Shown here: one piece after another, positions 16,063 to 26,348 of the stretch
Layout: each line of letters begins with the position of its first letter
Position numbering within the stretch: position 1 is the stretch's first letter
DNA from: Micrococcus sp.
Lineage (GTDB): Bacteria; Actinomycetota; Actinomycetes; Actinomycetales; Micrococcaceae
DNA: 64,000 nucleotides
Direction: 5' to 3'
Assembly: GCA_029961105.1 (NCBI GenBank)
Contig: JASBVO010000002.1
Location: 296,136-360,135 of the forward strand
Translations under genes and position numbers: made by a program
Notes under the pieces: generated by a model
Database searches by the model: none
Told to the model about the DNA's origin: nothing
Seen by the model: the letters and a program-made list of their open reading frames with translations, nothing else

Positions 16063-17430
16063 TCAAGTAGAAACGATTCCATGTTCCGGTTTCGCACCTC
16101 GTGAGGATCCGGGTGACCCTGTTCGCGCTCCTTTGGACGGGCTCTGACCAGGGTGTTGCCCGTCGACCTGTTCTCCTGCGCTGAGCCTCGCGAATGGCGC
16201 TGTGGGCTCCGCCGTGCCGGCGGTCGTGTCGGGCTGGTGGGAGGGCCGGTGCTGCAGGTACATGGCGGCCGCTCCGGCCACGGGGCCCGGGAGCAGGAGC
16301 AGGAAGGCGAATTGCCATCCGAGCGCTGAGGCCAGTACCGGGACGAGTTGGATGGTGACCACCGTCAGCAGGAATCCCAGGGCGGTTTGGGCCGTCAGGG
16401 CGGTTCCGACATAGCGCGGGTCGACGCTTTCGCTCAGTGAGGTGGAGAAGACCCCGGAATCGGCGATCACCGAGGCACCCCAGAGGACCAGGAAGACGAT
16501 CATCACCGGCCAGGCCGCCCGGAACATCACCGGGGACAGCAAACAACAGGCACCGCTGACCAGCAACGCGGACACCGCGGCCAACCTGCGGCCGAACCGG
16601 TCGGCCGCCCACCCGCCCAGCAGGCATCCGGCCAGGCCGGCCACCCCGATGGCCAGGAAGACGACGAGGCCGATCCATTCGACCCCCTGACCACCGAACT
16701 GGGTTTGGCGGCTCAGCAGCAGGAAGGTCGGCAACCAGGTCCAGAAGGCGTAGAGCTCCCACATGTGGCCGAAGTAACCCAGGTTGGCCAGCAGCGGGGT
16801 GCGGGTGCGGAACCCCGCCCAGGCGTGCCGGATCCGGGGCCTGGACGGCTGTTGATGGGCGTGCGGGCCGGGCCGGACCCACAGCACCGCGATGATCCCC
16901 GCAACGGCGGTGACCGCGGCGGCGACGAGCATCACCTGGCGCCAGGGCAGATCGGCCAGCCCGGAGATCAGGTGCGGCATCCCGGACCCGACGGTCAGTG
17001 CCCCGAGGAGGAGGCCGAAGGCCTTGCCGCGCTGCCGGGGTGCCGCCCAACTGGCCATGACCTTCATCCCGACCGGGTAGAGCCCGGCAAGGAAGACCCC
17101 GGTGAGGAACCGCAGGACAACGGCGGCCCAGAAGCCGTTGGCGGTCAGCGCCAGCAGCGCGGTGCTCAGGCTGGCCCCGGCGGCGGCGATGGCCATCACC
17201 AGTTGAGGCCGGAACCGGTCGCCGAGGGTCAGCAGGGCCGAGGTGACCCCTCCGGTGACGAATCCGAGTTGGACCGAGGCGGTGATCCAGACCGCGGTGA
17301 CCGGGCTGATCCCCCATTCCGCCTGCAACGCCGGGGAGACGGCCGTGGCCGAGAACCACACAGTCAAGCCCAGGACCGTCACGACCGCCAACAGCACCAT
17401 TTGCCGCCGCCGTGCTGCCGTGGTCATCAC
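16063..17430 (-). CDS. MFS transporter (CynX/NimT-like)
   Basis: 455 residues with 12 hydrophobic segments and a Pro/Ser-rich hydrophilic C-terminal tail of about 60 residues. Helix 1 is followed by VWFSATAVSPALQAEWG, typical of this carrier group; RFLTGVFLAGLYPVGMKV lies in helix 4. The start is GTG at 17430 or ATG at 17427, both overlapping the stop of a small upstream reading frame (17427-17531), so translation is probably coupled to it. The gene lies downstream of a PucR-type regulator on the same strand. The substrate is unknown; an organic acid is plausible. Confidence 0.82.
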   Translation of the reverse strand: MMTTAARRRQMVLLAVVTVLGLTVWFSATAVSPALQAEWGISPVTAVWITASVQLGFVTGGVTSALLTLGDRFRPQLVMAIAAAGASLSTALLALTANGFWAAVVLRFLTGVFLAGLYPVGMKVMASWAAPRQRGKAFGLLLGALTVGSGMPHLISGLADLPWRQVMLVAAAVTAVAGIIAVLWVRPGPHAHQQPSRPRIRHAWAGFRTRTPLLANLGYFGHMWELYAFWTWLPTFLLLSRQTQFGGQGVEWIGLVVFLAIGVAGLAGCLLGGWAADRFGRRLAAVSALLVSGACCLLSPVMFRAAWPVMIVFLVLWGASVIADSGVFSTSLSESVDPRYVGTALTAQTALGFLLTVVTIQLVPVLASALGWQFAFLLLLPGPVAGAAAMYLQHRPSHQPDTTAGTAEPTAPFARLSAGEQVDGQHPGQSPSKGARTGSPGSSRGAKPEHGIVST

Positions 17431-17531
17431 CGACCCACCCCCGCCGTGGCCACCGGTCCACCGACAGTGATGAATACTCCCGAGGCGATGGCATGCATGG
17501 CCTCGAAAGCTGATGGATACACCCGGTTCAT
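17427..17531 (-). pseudogene. 34-codon remnant resembling the N-terminus of a 3-oxoacid CoA-transferase subunit A
   Basis: The ATG at 17531 has AAAGGA about nine bases upstream and opens MNRVYPSAFEAMHAI, then GVFITVGGP. This closely follows the first 30 residues of CoA-transferase alpha subunits (MNKVY.SA.EA...I.DG..I.VGGFG). The frame then ends in a TGA overlapping the MFS start (GTGATGA). Best reading: an old scoA-type start region with its ribosome site now feeds the transporter. It could also work as a short leader peptide. Confidence 0.5.
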
Positions 17532-17739
17532 GGTCACTGGTCCTTTGTCCGCTCGGGAAAGTCCGATGAGACGACCCTAGGAACGGGACATGACGCAGGT
17601 CACTACGGTAGAACGCGGACTTTCGCCCTGGTCACTGCAGAATCTGCAATCAACCGGAGGCGCGACCAGTCGGGCTCAGGGTGCGCACGGGACTGCGGAG
17701 GTGCTTGCTACGGCGGTGATGCGGAACCACGGGGTGGGC
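17532..17739. promoter_or_regulatory. Upstream region of the CoA-transferase remnant/MFS unit
   Basis: It contains no further gene. A short palindrome TGACGCAGGTCA (TGAC-N4-GTCA) stands at 17591-17602, about 60 bases upstream of the remnant's start, and may be the site of the PucR-type regulator encoded next to it. Confidence 0.35.
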
Positions 17740-18993
17740 TCAGCTGGCCTGGCGGTCCGGCGGAAGGATGTGCTCGGCCTTGGCGCCCAGGGCTAGCAGC
17801 AGCAGGTCGTCGGACCGGGAGGGATCCCGCCCGCAGACCTCGTGGATTCGCTCGAGCCGGTAGCGCACCGTGTTCGGCTGAACATGGAGTTCGGCGGCCG
17901 TGCGGGTCAGGTTGAACCGATGGGCCACGTAGGTACGCAGGGTGGGCAACAGCTGGGCCTGGTGCCGGGCATCGTACGCAGCCAGTGGACCAACCGTCTC
18001 CTCGACGACCTCACCGGCCAGACCCGAGGCCTCCAGCACGCGCTGGAGCAACACGTCGGTGTAGAAGCAGGCCCGGCCCCGCTCGCCCCGAGCCCTGCAC
18101 AGGCGCATGGCGTCCTGGGCCTCCCGGTAGGCCGTGGCCACGCCGGCCATCCCCTCGTGGACGCGACCGACCCCGACCACGAAGTCCTCCAGCCCGGCGG
18201 CCAAGCCCCGGGCCAGGTCGGCGAGCCCCGCCCCCTCCGTGGGGACCGCCGGGAGCACCACCACGATCTCCTCCTCCCGCACCCCGACCAAGGCTGAGCG
18301 GTGGGCCGAGGGCAGATGGTGGCGCACCGTGGCCAGGTGGTCGCGCAGCGGCGCCGTACCCGCGCCCGGCCGGCGGTGCAGCACGACCACGCTATTCCGG
18401 CCCTCGAGATGGACACCGAGTCGGAGCAGGTAACCGCTTACCCGTTCTGACACGGACCGACCCGAGATGAGTTCCTCCAAGGCCTCACGCTCGGCCAGGT
18501 GCCGGTCCGAGATGATGCCGGCGGATTCCTCCAGGTAGGAGTTCGCCACCACCAGCGAGACGGTATTGACGTAGCGCATGATCTCCCCGGCGACCGCGAA
18601 CCCCGTGGTCGGCGACAGCCGGCATTCCGCCACCCGCGAGACCTCCTCCCAGACCACCTGACCCCACACGCGATAGGCGTGCAGGACGGCCTGGACGGAG
18701 ACACCCTGACGGAACCGGCGCACCGCACTGTTCTTGAACTCCTCCAGACCCCGCAACTCCTGGGCGTCTCCGCTCAGCCACTCCAGCAGGGTCAACACGT
18801 TCTGCCGGGCCACATGCGCGATGTCCTCGTCAAGAGGCCCCGCCGGCAGGGACCGGTATTCGACGATCCGCTCCTTGTACGCCACCACCAGTCGTTCCCC
18901 GAGTTCCTGGGAATGCTCGGCCAGATGCTGCACCAACGACCGGATGGCGGCCTCCCGATCCATGGGCTGGGCATCCGAGGGCATCGTCGTCAT
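17740..18993 (-). CDS. PucR/CdaR-family transcriptional regulator
   Basis: 417 residues. The C-terminal PucR helix-turn-helix contains TRTAAELHVQPNTVRYRLERI (about 360-380). A GGDEF-like CdaR middle region follows an N-terminal RsbRD-like helical domain (LAEHSQELGERLVVAYKERI near 24). Such proteins activate catabolic or transport operons in response to a small-molecule inducer. It lies upstream of, and parallel to, the CoA-transferase remnant and MFS gene, the likely target. A near-palindrome ATGACATGGATCACAT at 19003-19018 sits just upstream of its start and resembles a CRP-type box. Confidence 0.85.
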   Translation of the reverse strand: MTTMPSDAQPMDREAAIRSLVQHLAEHSQELGERLVVAYKERIVEYRSLPAGPLDEDIAHVARQNVLTLLEWLSGDAQELRGLEEFKNSAVRRFRQGVSVQAVLHAYRVWGQVVWEEVSRVAECRLSPTTGFAVAGEIMRYVNTVSLVVANSYLEESAGIISDRHLAEREALEELISGRSVSERVSGYLLRLGVHLEGRNSVVVLHRRPGAGTAPLRDHLATVRHHLPSAHRSALVGVREEEIVVVLPAVPTEGAGLADLARGLAAGLEDFVVGVGRVHEGMAGVATAYREAQDAMRLCRARGERGRACFYTDVLLQRVLEASGLAGEVVEETVGPLAAYDARHQAQLLPTLRTYVAHRFNLTRTAAELHVQPNTVRYRLERIHEVCGRDPSRSDDLLLLALGAKAEHILPPDRQAS

Positions 18994-19002
18994 GCCCGCA
19001 TC

Positions 19003-19018
19003 ATGACATGGATCACAT
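19003..19018. promoter_or_regulatory. CRP-like box upstream of the PucR-type gene
   Basis: On the minus strand this reads TGTGA-N6-TCAT (ATGTGATCCATGTCAT), one base short of a CRP/GlxR consensus. It lies about 17 bases upstream of the ATG, a position more consistent with repression. Confidence 0.35.
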
Positions 19019-19216
19019 CATCGCGGCCGGTCATGCGGCTGCCCGACGAAACAGCAGGGGGCTCTGCGCCCTCGCCTGATAAGACCGGACCGCATCACAC
19101 CGCCGAGTGTAAGGGCGGGTATACCCTCTTGGACACCTCAGCACTCGTCGAGAACGCGCTGTCCAAGCGGGTCCCAAAACGCTCTTTGGACGCACTTGTG
19201 AAGGAGGGTCTAGATC
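19019..19216. other. Intergenic region upstream of the leader ORF
   Basis: About 200 bases without a credible gene. GTCCAAGCGGG and CTCTTTGGAC (19161-19191) form a GTCCAA/TTGGAC inverted repeat of unknown role. The promoter for the riboswitch-acs transcript should lie here or slightly downstream. Confidence 0.3.
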
Positions 19217-19288
19217 ATGGTTGGACACGTCCCCGGCGTCCACAGCCACTGGCTCCCCGGCAGGCCCCCTGATCACGCCACCGCGTAG
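19217..19288 (+). CDS. Possible 23-residue leader peptide upstream of the SAM riboswitch
   Basis: A perfect AAGGAGGG (19201-19208) precedes ATG 19217, which opens MVGHVPGVHSHW and stops with TAG at 19286-19288, some 50 bases before the riboswitch. The peptide has four histidines and no cysteine or internal methionine, so it is not an obvious sulfur-amino-acid attenuator. The strong ribosome site is the main support. No homology is known to me. Confidence 0.35.
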   Translation: MVGHVPGVHSHWLPGRPPDHATA

Positions 19289-19340
19289 CACTGGTTCACC
19301 CGTTTCGCCCCGCGGCGGGGCCCGGTCGTAGAGTGGACCC

Positions 19341-19458
19341 GACCATCCCGAGCGGCTGAGAGATCTGGCTCCGTGACGCCGCAGCAACCCGTCCCGGTCC
19401 TGCAGTGCCTCCACGGCACGAAGGGCCCGGACCAGGTGCTACCGCCAGAATCGATGGA
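19341..19458 (+). promoter_or_regulatory. SAM-I (S-box) riboswitch upstream of acetyl-CoA synthetase
   Basis: The core GAGCGGCTGAGAGATCTGGC is followed by GACGCCGCAGCAACCC, a variable hairpin, and GGTGCTACCGCCAG; P1 is formed by CCATC (343-347) and GATGG (453-457). These are the kink-turn, P2/P3 and GCAACC/GGTGC elements of SAM-I aptamers. The P1 3' strand touches the ribosome site AAAGAAGG of acs, so ligand binding probably blocks translation. A second copy with the same core is at 29202-29300. Confidence 0.85.
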
Positions 19459-19472
19459 AAGAAGGTTCTGTC

Positions 19473-21638
<2,166 letters not shown>

Positions 21639-21646
21639 CCGCGCCG

Positions 21647-21704
21647 GGTGCCCCAGCCCTCAGCCGGGGAGAGCACCTCGGTCCCGCCCGAGGGCTGGGG
21701 CACC
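21647..21704 (+). terminator. Stem-loop terminator after acs
   Basis: GGTGCCCCAGCCCTC (21647-21661) and GAGGGCTGGGGCACC (21690-21704) are perfect 15-base complements with a 28-base loop, starting nine bases after the acs stop. No T-tract follows, as is common in high-GC actinobacteria. A run of CCACCATC-like triplets follows to about 21752. Confidence 0.75.
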
Positions 21705-21793
21705 ACGCCCCGCCACCATCCGCCACCACCATCCGCCACCACCACGACGCCCGGTGTGACAGACGGCGTGACGGGCAGGCGGATAATGGGCGG

Positions 21794-22195
21794 GTGGAGC
21801 CGTGGACGATGCGCGAGTGGCATGCCGACTACCTCGAGGCCTGCAACCGGCACGACCTCGAGGCCATCCGGTCGTTCGTGGATCCGTCAGTGCGGCGTGC
21901 GCACCGACCGGGAGGGGACGAGGCGTGGCTGGCCGACCTGGCCGAGCTCTTCCGCGGGTTTCCCGACTGGCGCTGGCGCCGCATCCAGCTCATCGTCGAG
22001 GACGATCGCCTCGCCGTGCACCTGCGCGGCAGCGGCACGCACCGGGGCGAGTTCCGCGGCATCGCGCCGACGCGGCGGCACGCCAACATCGCCGAGTTCG
22101 CGATGTACCGCGTGACGAACGGGCGCGTCACGGAGTTCTCCGGCCTGACCGACGAGCTCGAACTGCTCACCCAGCTCGGGAGGCCGGTGCCGTAG
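21794..22195 (+). CDS. SnoaL-like polyketide cyclase/NTF2-fold protein
   Basis: 133 residues from GTG 21794 (an ATG at 21809 is the alternative; neither has a strong ribosome site). The SnoaL signature is clear: WHADYLEACNRHDLEAI at the N-terminus, a central GFPDWRWR and the strand HRGEFRGIAPTRR, which lines the cone-shaped pocket. Family members are small hydrolases, isomerases or ester-cyclases, and many are uncharacterized. It is isolated by the acs terminator and converges with a siderophore-interacting protein gene. No partner is evident. Confidence 0.75.
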   Translation: MEPWTMREWHADYLEACNRHDLEAIRSFVDPSVRRAHRPGGDEAWLADLAELFRGFPDWRWRRIQLIVEDDRLAVHLRGSGTHRGEFRGIAPTRRHANIAEFAMYRVTNGRVTEFSGLTDELELLTQLGRPVP

Positions 22196-22261
22196 GCGAG
22201 CGCTCATCCGGACCGCCCCGCCGGCCCCTGCCGGAGCCCCGGGCTCACGCCCACCGCCCGA

Positions 22262-23596
22262 TCAGTCCCCGGAGCGCCCGCGCGTCCAGTAGGAGGACAA
22301 CGAGAGCATCCGCTTGTCCACGCCGCGCGCATCCAGCAGGTGCCCGCGCAACCGCTTCACCACGGACTTATCGCCGTGGACGAAGGCGTGCACGCGTCCG
22401 GGCCGCCAGTCCATCCCCTCCACCGCCGCCACGAGCGGTGACGGCCCGCGGGCGGGGCGGGCGGCCGGGCCGGCGCCGTCAGCTTCCGGCCGGGCGGTCC
22501 CGGCGTCGTCCGGTGGCACGGCCGTCTCCTCCCCCGGCGTCTCCTCCCCCGGCATCCCGGCCTGCGCGTCGCCCGACGGGCGGGCCGGCGCCACCTCCGG
22601 GGCGCCCGGCTCCCGGTGCAGCCACCGCACCTCGACGCCGTCCGGGTGCTCCAGCAGCTGCTCGTCGGCCGGACCGGACACCTCGAGCAGCGCGGTCCCG
22701 ACGGCGTCGGACGGAAGGGCGGCCAGCGCGGCCGTGATCGCCGGCAGCGCCGACTCGTCGCCGACGAAGAGGTGCCAGTCGGCCCCCGGATCCGGGGCGT
22801 ACTTCCCGCCGGGTCCGGAGAAGGCCACCGGGTCCCCCACCTGCACCCGGACCGCCCAGGGGCCGGCGACGCCGACGTCCCCGTGCAGCACGACGTCGAT
22901 CGCCAGGGTCCGCGTCACCGGGTCCACCGAGTGCACGGTGTAGGTCCGCCGGACGGGACGCTGGTGCCTGGGCAGGGTCTTGCGCAATCCCTGCACGTCG
23001 TAGGGCGGGTCCAGGCCGAGGGCCGGGTCGACGAAGAGGATCTTGACGTACTTGTCCGTGCAGTCGTTGTCCCGGAAGTCCTCGAACCCGTCCCCGCCAA
23101 GGGTCAGCCGCTGGACGTGCTCACCGATCCGCTCGGTCTCGACCACCTGCATCACGACCTGGCCTCGGCCACGCTGCTTCCGGTCCCCGTGCCGGTCGTC
23201 GCGGCCGGCCTCCCGGTCCCGCCCGGGGGCGACGCCCCCGCCGGGCCGCCGGCCGTCGTCGTGCCGGTGATGCTCCCGGTGCGCACGGTGCCGGTCGTGG
23301 TCGTGCCGGTCGTGGTCGTACCGGTCCCTGCCGCGCCGGTCCCCACCACCGCCGGCCTCCCGTTCGGCACGGAGCCGGGCCGCCTTCAGCGCGTACTTCG
23401 CGGCCTTGTACTCGTACTTGGCCTCGGCGTAACGGTCGCGGGCCTCACGGTAGCGCCCGTAGGCGGCGTCCACCGCGGCCAGGCCCCCGACGTCGGCCCC
23501 GGCCTCCGCACCCGGGGCCGTGTCCGGCGCGGCGCGAGGGCCCGACTCATGGCGCTCGCCGTCGGTGCGATGCCCTGTCCCGTGGTGGCTGCCCAT
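22262..23596 (-). CDS. Siderophore-interacting protein (FAD-binding ferric-siderophore reductase) with charged N-terminal extension
   Basis: 444 residues. AAGGAGG stands seven bases before ATG 23596. Residues about 1-120 are an extension: first a helical YRYREA/KYEYKAAKY region, then an Asp/His/Arg-rich stretch with RYDHDRHDHDRHRAHREHHR. The reductase begins near 130 (VETERIGEHVQRLTLGG), with the FAD motif RRTYTVHSVD and the NAD(P)H-binding end GDKSVVKRLRGHLL. A second insertion of about 55 Pro/Ala/Glu-rich residues splits the C-terminal domain. The family releases iron from imported siderophores by reduction. The paralogue follows upstream at 23694. Confidence 0.85.
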   Translation of the reverse strand: MGSHHGTGHRTDGERHESGPRAAPDTAPGAEAGADVGGLAAVDAAYGRYREARDRYAEAKYEYKAAKYALKAARLRAEREAGGGGDRRGRDRYDHDRHDHDRHRAHREHHRHDDGRRPGGGVAPGRDREAGRDDRHGDRKQRGRGQVVMQVVETERIGEHVQRLTLGGDGFEDFRDNDCTDKYVKILFVDPALGLDPPYDVQGLRKTLPRHQRPVRRTYTVHSVDPVTRTLAIDVVLHGDVGVAGPWAVRVQVGDPVAFSGPGGKYAPDPGADWHLFVGDESALPAITAALAALPSDAVGTALLEVSGPADEQLLEHPDGVEVRWLHREPGAPEVAPARPSGDAQAGMPGEETPGEETAVPPDDAGTARPEADGAGPAARPARGPSPLVAAVEGMDWRPGRVHAFVHGDKSVVKRLRGHLLDARGVDKRMLSLSSYWTRGRSGD

Positions 23597-23693
23597 GCCG
23601 TGCCTCCTTGGCTCTGCATGCCGTCCGGTGTCGTGCCGATCAGCGTACGGCGCGCGGGCGGGACAGCGGAATGGACCCGGGGCCCGGGGCGGC

Positions 23694-24560
23694 TCAGGCG
23701 TCCGGGAAGATCTGGCCGATCGGCTCGCGCTTCTCCGCCTGGAAGGCCTCCTCGGCCCGGCCGTAGGCCCAGTAGGCGGACAGGGACATCTGCCGGCGGT
23801 CCACGCGGCGCACGTCGGCCAGGTAGCGGCGCAGGTCCTTGACCATCTCCCGCTCCCCGTGGGCGAACACCTGCACGGTGCCCTCCCGCCACTCGGCGTC
23901 GATGACCGCCTGGGCCAGCTTCGTGGTCTCGGGCGTGAAGTCCGCACCGCGATGCAGCCAGGTGATCGTGAACCCCTGCGGCACGGAGAGCCCCACCTCG
24001 TCCTCTGGGCTGTTCACCTCGACGATGGCCTGCCCGACGGCGTCGGTCGGCATGGCCTCGAGGGCGGCGCCGATGGCGGGCAGCGCGGACTCGTCCCCGG
24101 CCAGCAGGTGCCAGTCGGCCTCGGGGTCGGGCCGGTACATCCCGCCGGGCCCGGTGAGGCACACCCGGTCCCCCGGCTGGGCGGAGGCCGCCCAGGGCCC
24201 GGCCAGGCCGTCGTCGCCGTGGACGACGAAGTCGATGGTGAGGGTGCCGGCGTCGGGATCCACGGAGCGCACCGTGTAGGTGCGGCGCACCGGCATCTGC
24301 TCTGGGGCCAGGTGCTGGCGCAGGGCCTCCAGGTCATAGGGCATCTCCAGGCCCAGCGCGGGATCGGCGAACATCAGCTTGACGTACTTGTCCGTGGCGT
24401 CCTTGTCCTGGTACACGGCGAAGCCCTCCCCGCCCAGGGTCAACCGGACCATGTGGGGGCCCAATCGTTCCGAGGCCATCACCTCGAGCACCACGGGGGG
24501 CTTGGGCTGGCGGCGCGGCCGGGCGGCCGCGGGCTGTTGCTCGGACATCTGATCGGTCAT
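23694..24560 (-). CDS. Siderophore-interacting protein (ferric-siderophore reductase)
   Basis: 288 residues starting MTDQMSEQQ, with GAAGAGG about nine bases upstream. It has the canonical ViuB/SIP layout: FAD domain with RRTYTVRSVDPDAGTL (about 95-110) and FVVHGDDGLAGPWA, then an NAD(P)H domain with LLAGDESALPAIGAAL and HGEREMVKDLRRYL. It shares the same order of motifs with the downstream paralogue at 22262 but lacks its charged extension and insertion. The two are 97 bases apart on the same strand, probably one iron-handling unit. No Fur/DtxR box was recognised. Confidence 0.88.
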   Translation of the reverse strand: MTDQMSEQQPAAARPRRQPKPPVVLEVMASERLGPHMVRLTLGGEGFAVYQDKDATDKYVKLMFADPALGLEMPYDLEALRQHLAPEQMPVRRTYTVRSVDPDAGTLTIDFVVHGDDGLAGPWAASAQPGDRVCLTGPGGMYRPDPEADWHLLAGDESALPAIGAALEAMPTDAVGQAIVEVNSPEDEVGLSVPQGFTITWLHRGADFTPETTKLAQAVIDAEWREGTVQVFAHGEREMVKDLRRYLADVRRVDRRQMSLSAYWAYGRAEEAFQAEKREPIGQIFPDA

Positions 24561-24704
24561 GGGGAAACCTCTTCGTCGGGTCACCGGCTGGCGGCCGGCG
24601 GGGCACGGAGCGGGCCAACACACCGCCCTCTCCTTCGAGATTACGTCATGAATCCGTGACGGAATAACGGCCGTCGGGAAATCATCACGATCGGACCACC
24701 AGAA

Positions 24705-24763
24705 AGGTGTGACACACCTCACCCGCGTGCTCTATGCTCTTCAAAGTAACCGAACGGTCGGTC
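24705..24763. promoter_or_regulatory. Operator-rich promoter of the MHS transporter
   Basis: AGGTGTGACACACCT (24705-24719) is a perfect palindrome that overlaps TGTGA-N6-TCACC (24708-24723), a near CRP box. A -10-like TATGCT is at 24733-24738. AACCGAACGGTCGGTC (24748-24763) matches the ACCGACCG-type sites used by many TetR proteins. No TetR gene is adjacent, so its owner is unknown. Confidence 0.5.
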
Positions 24764-24812
24764 ACTAAAACGTAACGTCATCCCCGCGAAGCACCATCAA
24801 CTGGAGCACACC

Positions 24813-26249
24813 ATGGCACATCACGACGCCGCAGTGGCATCGCCACGAGGCCGCACCCGGGAGGAACGCAAGGTCCTCGCCGGCACCCTCGTCGGCACCA
24901 CCATTGAGTGGTACGACTTCTTCATCTACGCCCAGGCGGCGGCCTTCGTGCTGGCCCCCCTGTTCTTCGGCCCCCTCTCGGCGGACAATCCTGGCCTGGC
25001 CCAGGTGGTCGCCTGGGCGTCGCTAGGCATCAGCTTCCTCTTCCGCCCGCTGGGTGCCGTCATCGCCGGCCACCTCGGGGACAAGCACGGCCGCAAGCTG
25101 GTCCTCGTCCTGACGCTCGTCGGCATGGGTGCGGCCACAGCACTGATCGGCATGCTGCCCACCTACGCCGTGATCGGCGTTTGGGCGCCGATCCTGCTGA
25201 TCCTGCTGCGCGTCATCCAGGGCTTCTCCGCCGGCGGCGAGTGGGGCGGAGCCGCCCTGATGTCCGTGGAACACGCGCCGAGGAACAAGCGCAGCTACTT
25301 CGGGTCCTACCCGCAGATCGGCGTGCCGATCGGCATGCTGCTGGCCACCCTGTTCATGTGGGCCCTCACCAGCTCGATGAGCGAGGAGGCCTTCCTGGCC
25401 TGGGGCTGGCGCATCCCCTTCCTGTCGTCCGTGGTCCTGATCCTCGTCGGCTACCTGATCCGCCGCGCCGTGGACGAGTCCCCGGTGTTCAAGGAGATGC
25501 AGCTGCGCAGGAAGGAGTCCGCCGCCCCCCTCGGAGTGCTGCTGAAGTCGCACAAGAAGAACGTCATCCTGGCCGCCCTGATCTTCGCCGCTAACAACGC
25601 TGCCGGCTACCTGGTGATCGCCTTCTTCGCCTCCTACGGCACGAACCACCTGGGCATGAGCCGGGACGCAACGCTGATCGCCAGCTTCATCGGCGGTCTC
25701 GGCTGGCTGGCGTTCACCATGTACGGCGGATACATCGGGGACAAGATCGGCAAGATCCGCACGTTCCAGATCGGCTACGGCATCATCATCCTGTGGGCCG
25801 TCCCCATGTGGTTCCTGCTGGACACCGCGTCCCTGCCGCTGTTCGCGCTGGCGATCGTCATCCTGACCGTCGGCCTCGGCCCGTCCTATGGCCCTCAGTC
25901 CGCGCTGTACGCCGAAATGTTCCCGGCCAACGTGCGCTACTCCGGCGTCTCCATCGGCTACGCCTTCGGCTCGATCATCGGTGGTGCCTTCGCCCCGATG
26001 ATCGCCCAGCTGCTGCTGAACCAGACCGGTGCCGGCTGGACGATCGGCGTCTACATCGCCGCGCTGGCCATCGTCTCGTTCATCGCCGTGTCCATGGTGC
26101 CGAAGTCCATCGAAGGCTCCGACCTGCACGTGGAGGAGGTGCACGAGCAGTACCTCGCCGAGCACCCGGAGGACGCCGCCATCGTGCAGCAGGCCGCCCG
26201 GGCCCACGGTGAGACGGGCACGCCGACCGACCGGGGTGGCCGGCACTGA
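24813..26249 (+). CDS. MFS transporter, metabolite:H+ symporter (MHS) family
   Basis: 478 residues with 12 helices. MHS hallmarks: TIEWYDFFIYAQAAA in helix 1, RPLGAVIAGHLGDKHGRK after helix 2 and VIQGFSAGGEWGGAALM in helix 4. Members carry shikimate, alpha-ketoglutarate, citrate, proline/betaine or similar compounds with protons. The C-terminal tail (HVEEVHEQYLAEHPEDA) is charged. It is divergent from the siderophore-reductase pair. A citrate or hydroxamate cargo would fit that setting, but the sequence does not show it. Confidence 0.87.
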   Translation: MAHHDAAVASPRGRTREERKVLAGTLVGTTIEWYDFFIYAQAAAFVLAPLFFGPLSADNPGLAQVVAWASLGISFLFRPLGAVIAGHLGDKHGRKLVLVLTLVGMGAATALIGMLPTYAVIGVWAPILLILLRVIQGFSAGGEWGGAALMSVEHAPRNKRSYFGSYPQIGVPIGMLLATLFMWALTSSMSEEAFLAWGWRIPFLSSVVLILVGYLIRRAVDESPVFKEMQLRRKESAAPLGVLLKSHKKNVILAALIFAANNAAGYLVIAFFASYGTNHLGMSRDATLIASFIGGLGWLAFTMYGGYIGDKIGKIRTFQIGYGIIILWAVPMWFLLDTASLPLFALAIVILTVGLGPSYGPQSALYAEMFPANVRYSGVSIGYAFGSIIGGAFAPMIAQLLLNQTGAGWTIGVYIAALAIVSFIAVSMVPKSIEGSDLHVEEVHEQYLAEHPEDAAIVQQAARAHGETGTPTDRGGRH

Positions 26250-26266
26250 CCCTGCCCCCTCACGGA

Positions 26267-26305
26267 ACCGGGCCCCGTCGCACCAGTGGTGCGGCGGGGC
26301 CCGGT
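26267..26305. terminator. Bidirectional terminator hairpin
   Basis: ACCGGGCCCCGTCGCACC (26267-26284) pairs with GGTGCGGCGGGGCCCGGT (26288-26305), an 18-pair stem with a single G-U pair and a three-base loop. It lies between the convergent MHS and flavin-monooxygenase genes. Confidence 0.8.
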
Positions 26306-26348
26306 CTCGTCCCGTCGTGTTCCGTGGGACTGACCGGACGGGCCCGGT

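Noticed and set aside
19031..19414. 127-codon minus-strand frame across the riboswitch
   Set aside because: No ribosome site or protein-like pattern; it is antisense to the conserved RNA elements.
22262..23947. Siderophore-interacting protein starting at 23947
   Set aside because: The extra N-terminus overlaps the neighbouring paralogue in another frame; ATG 23596 has a perfect AAGGAGG.
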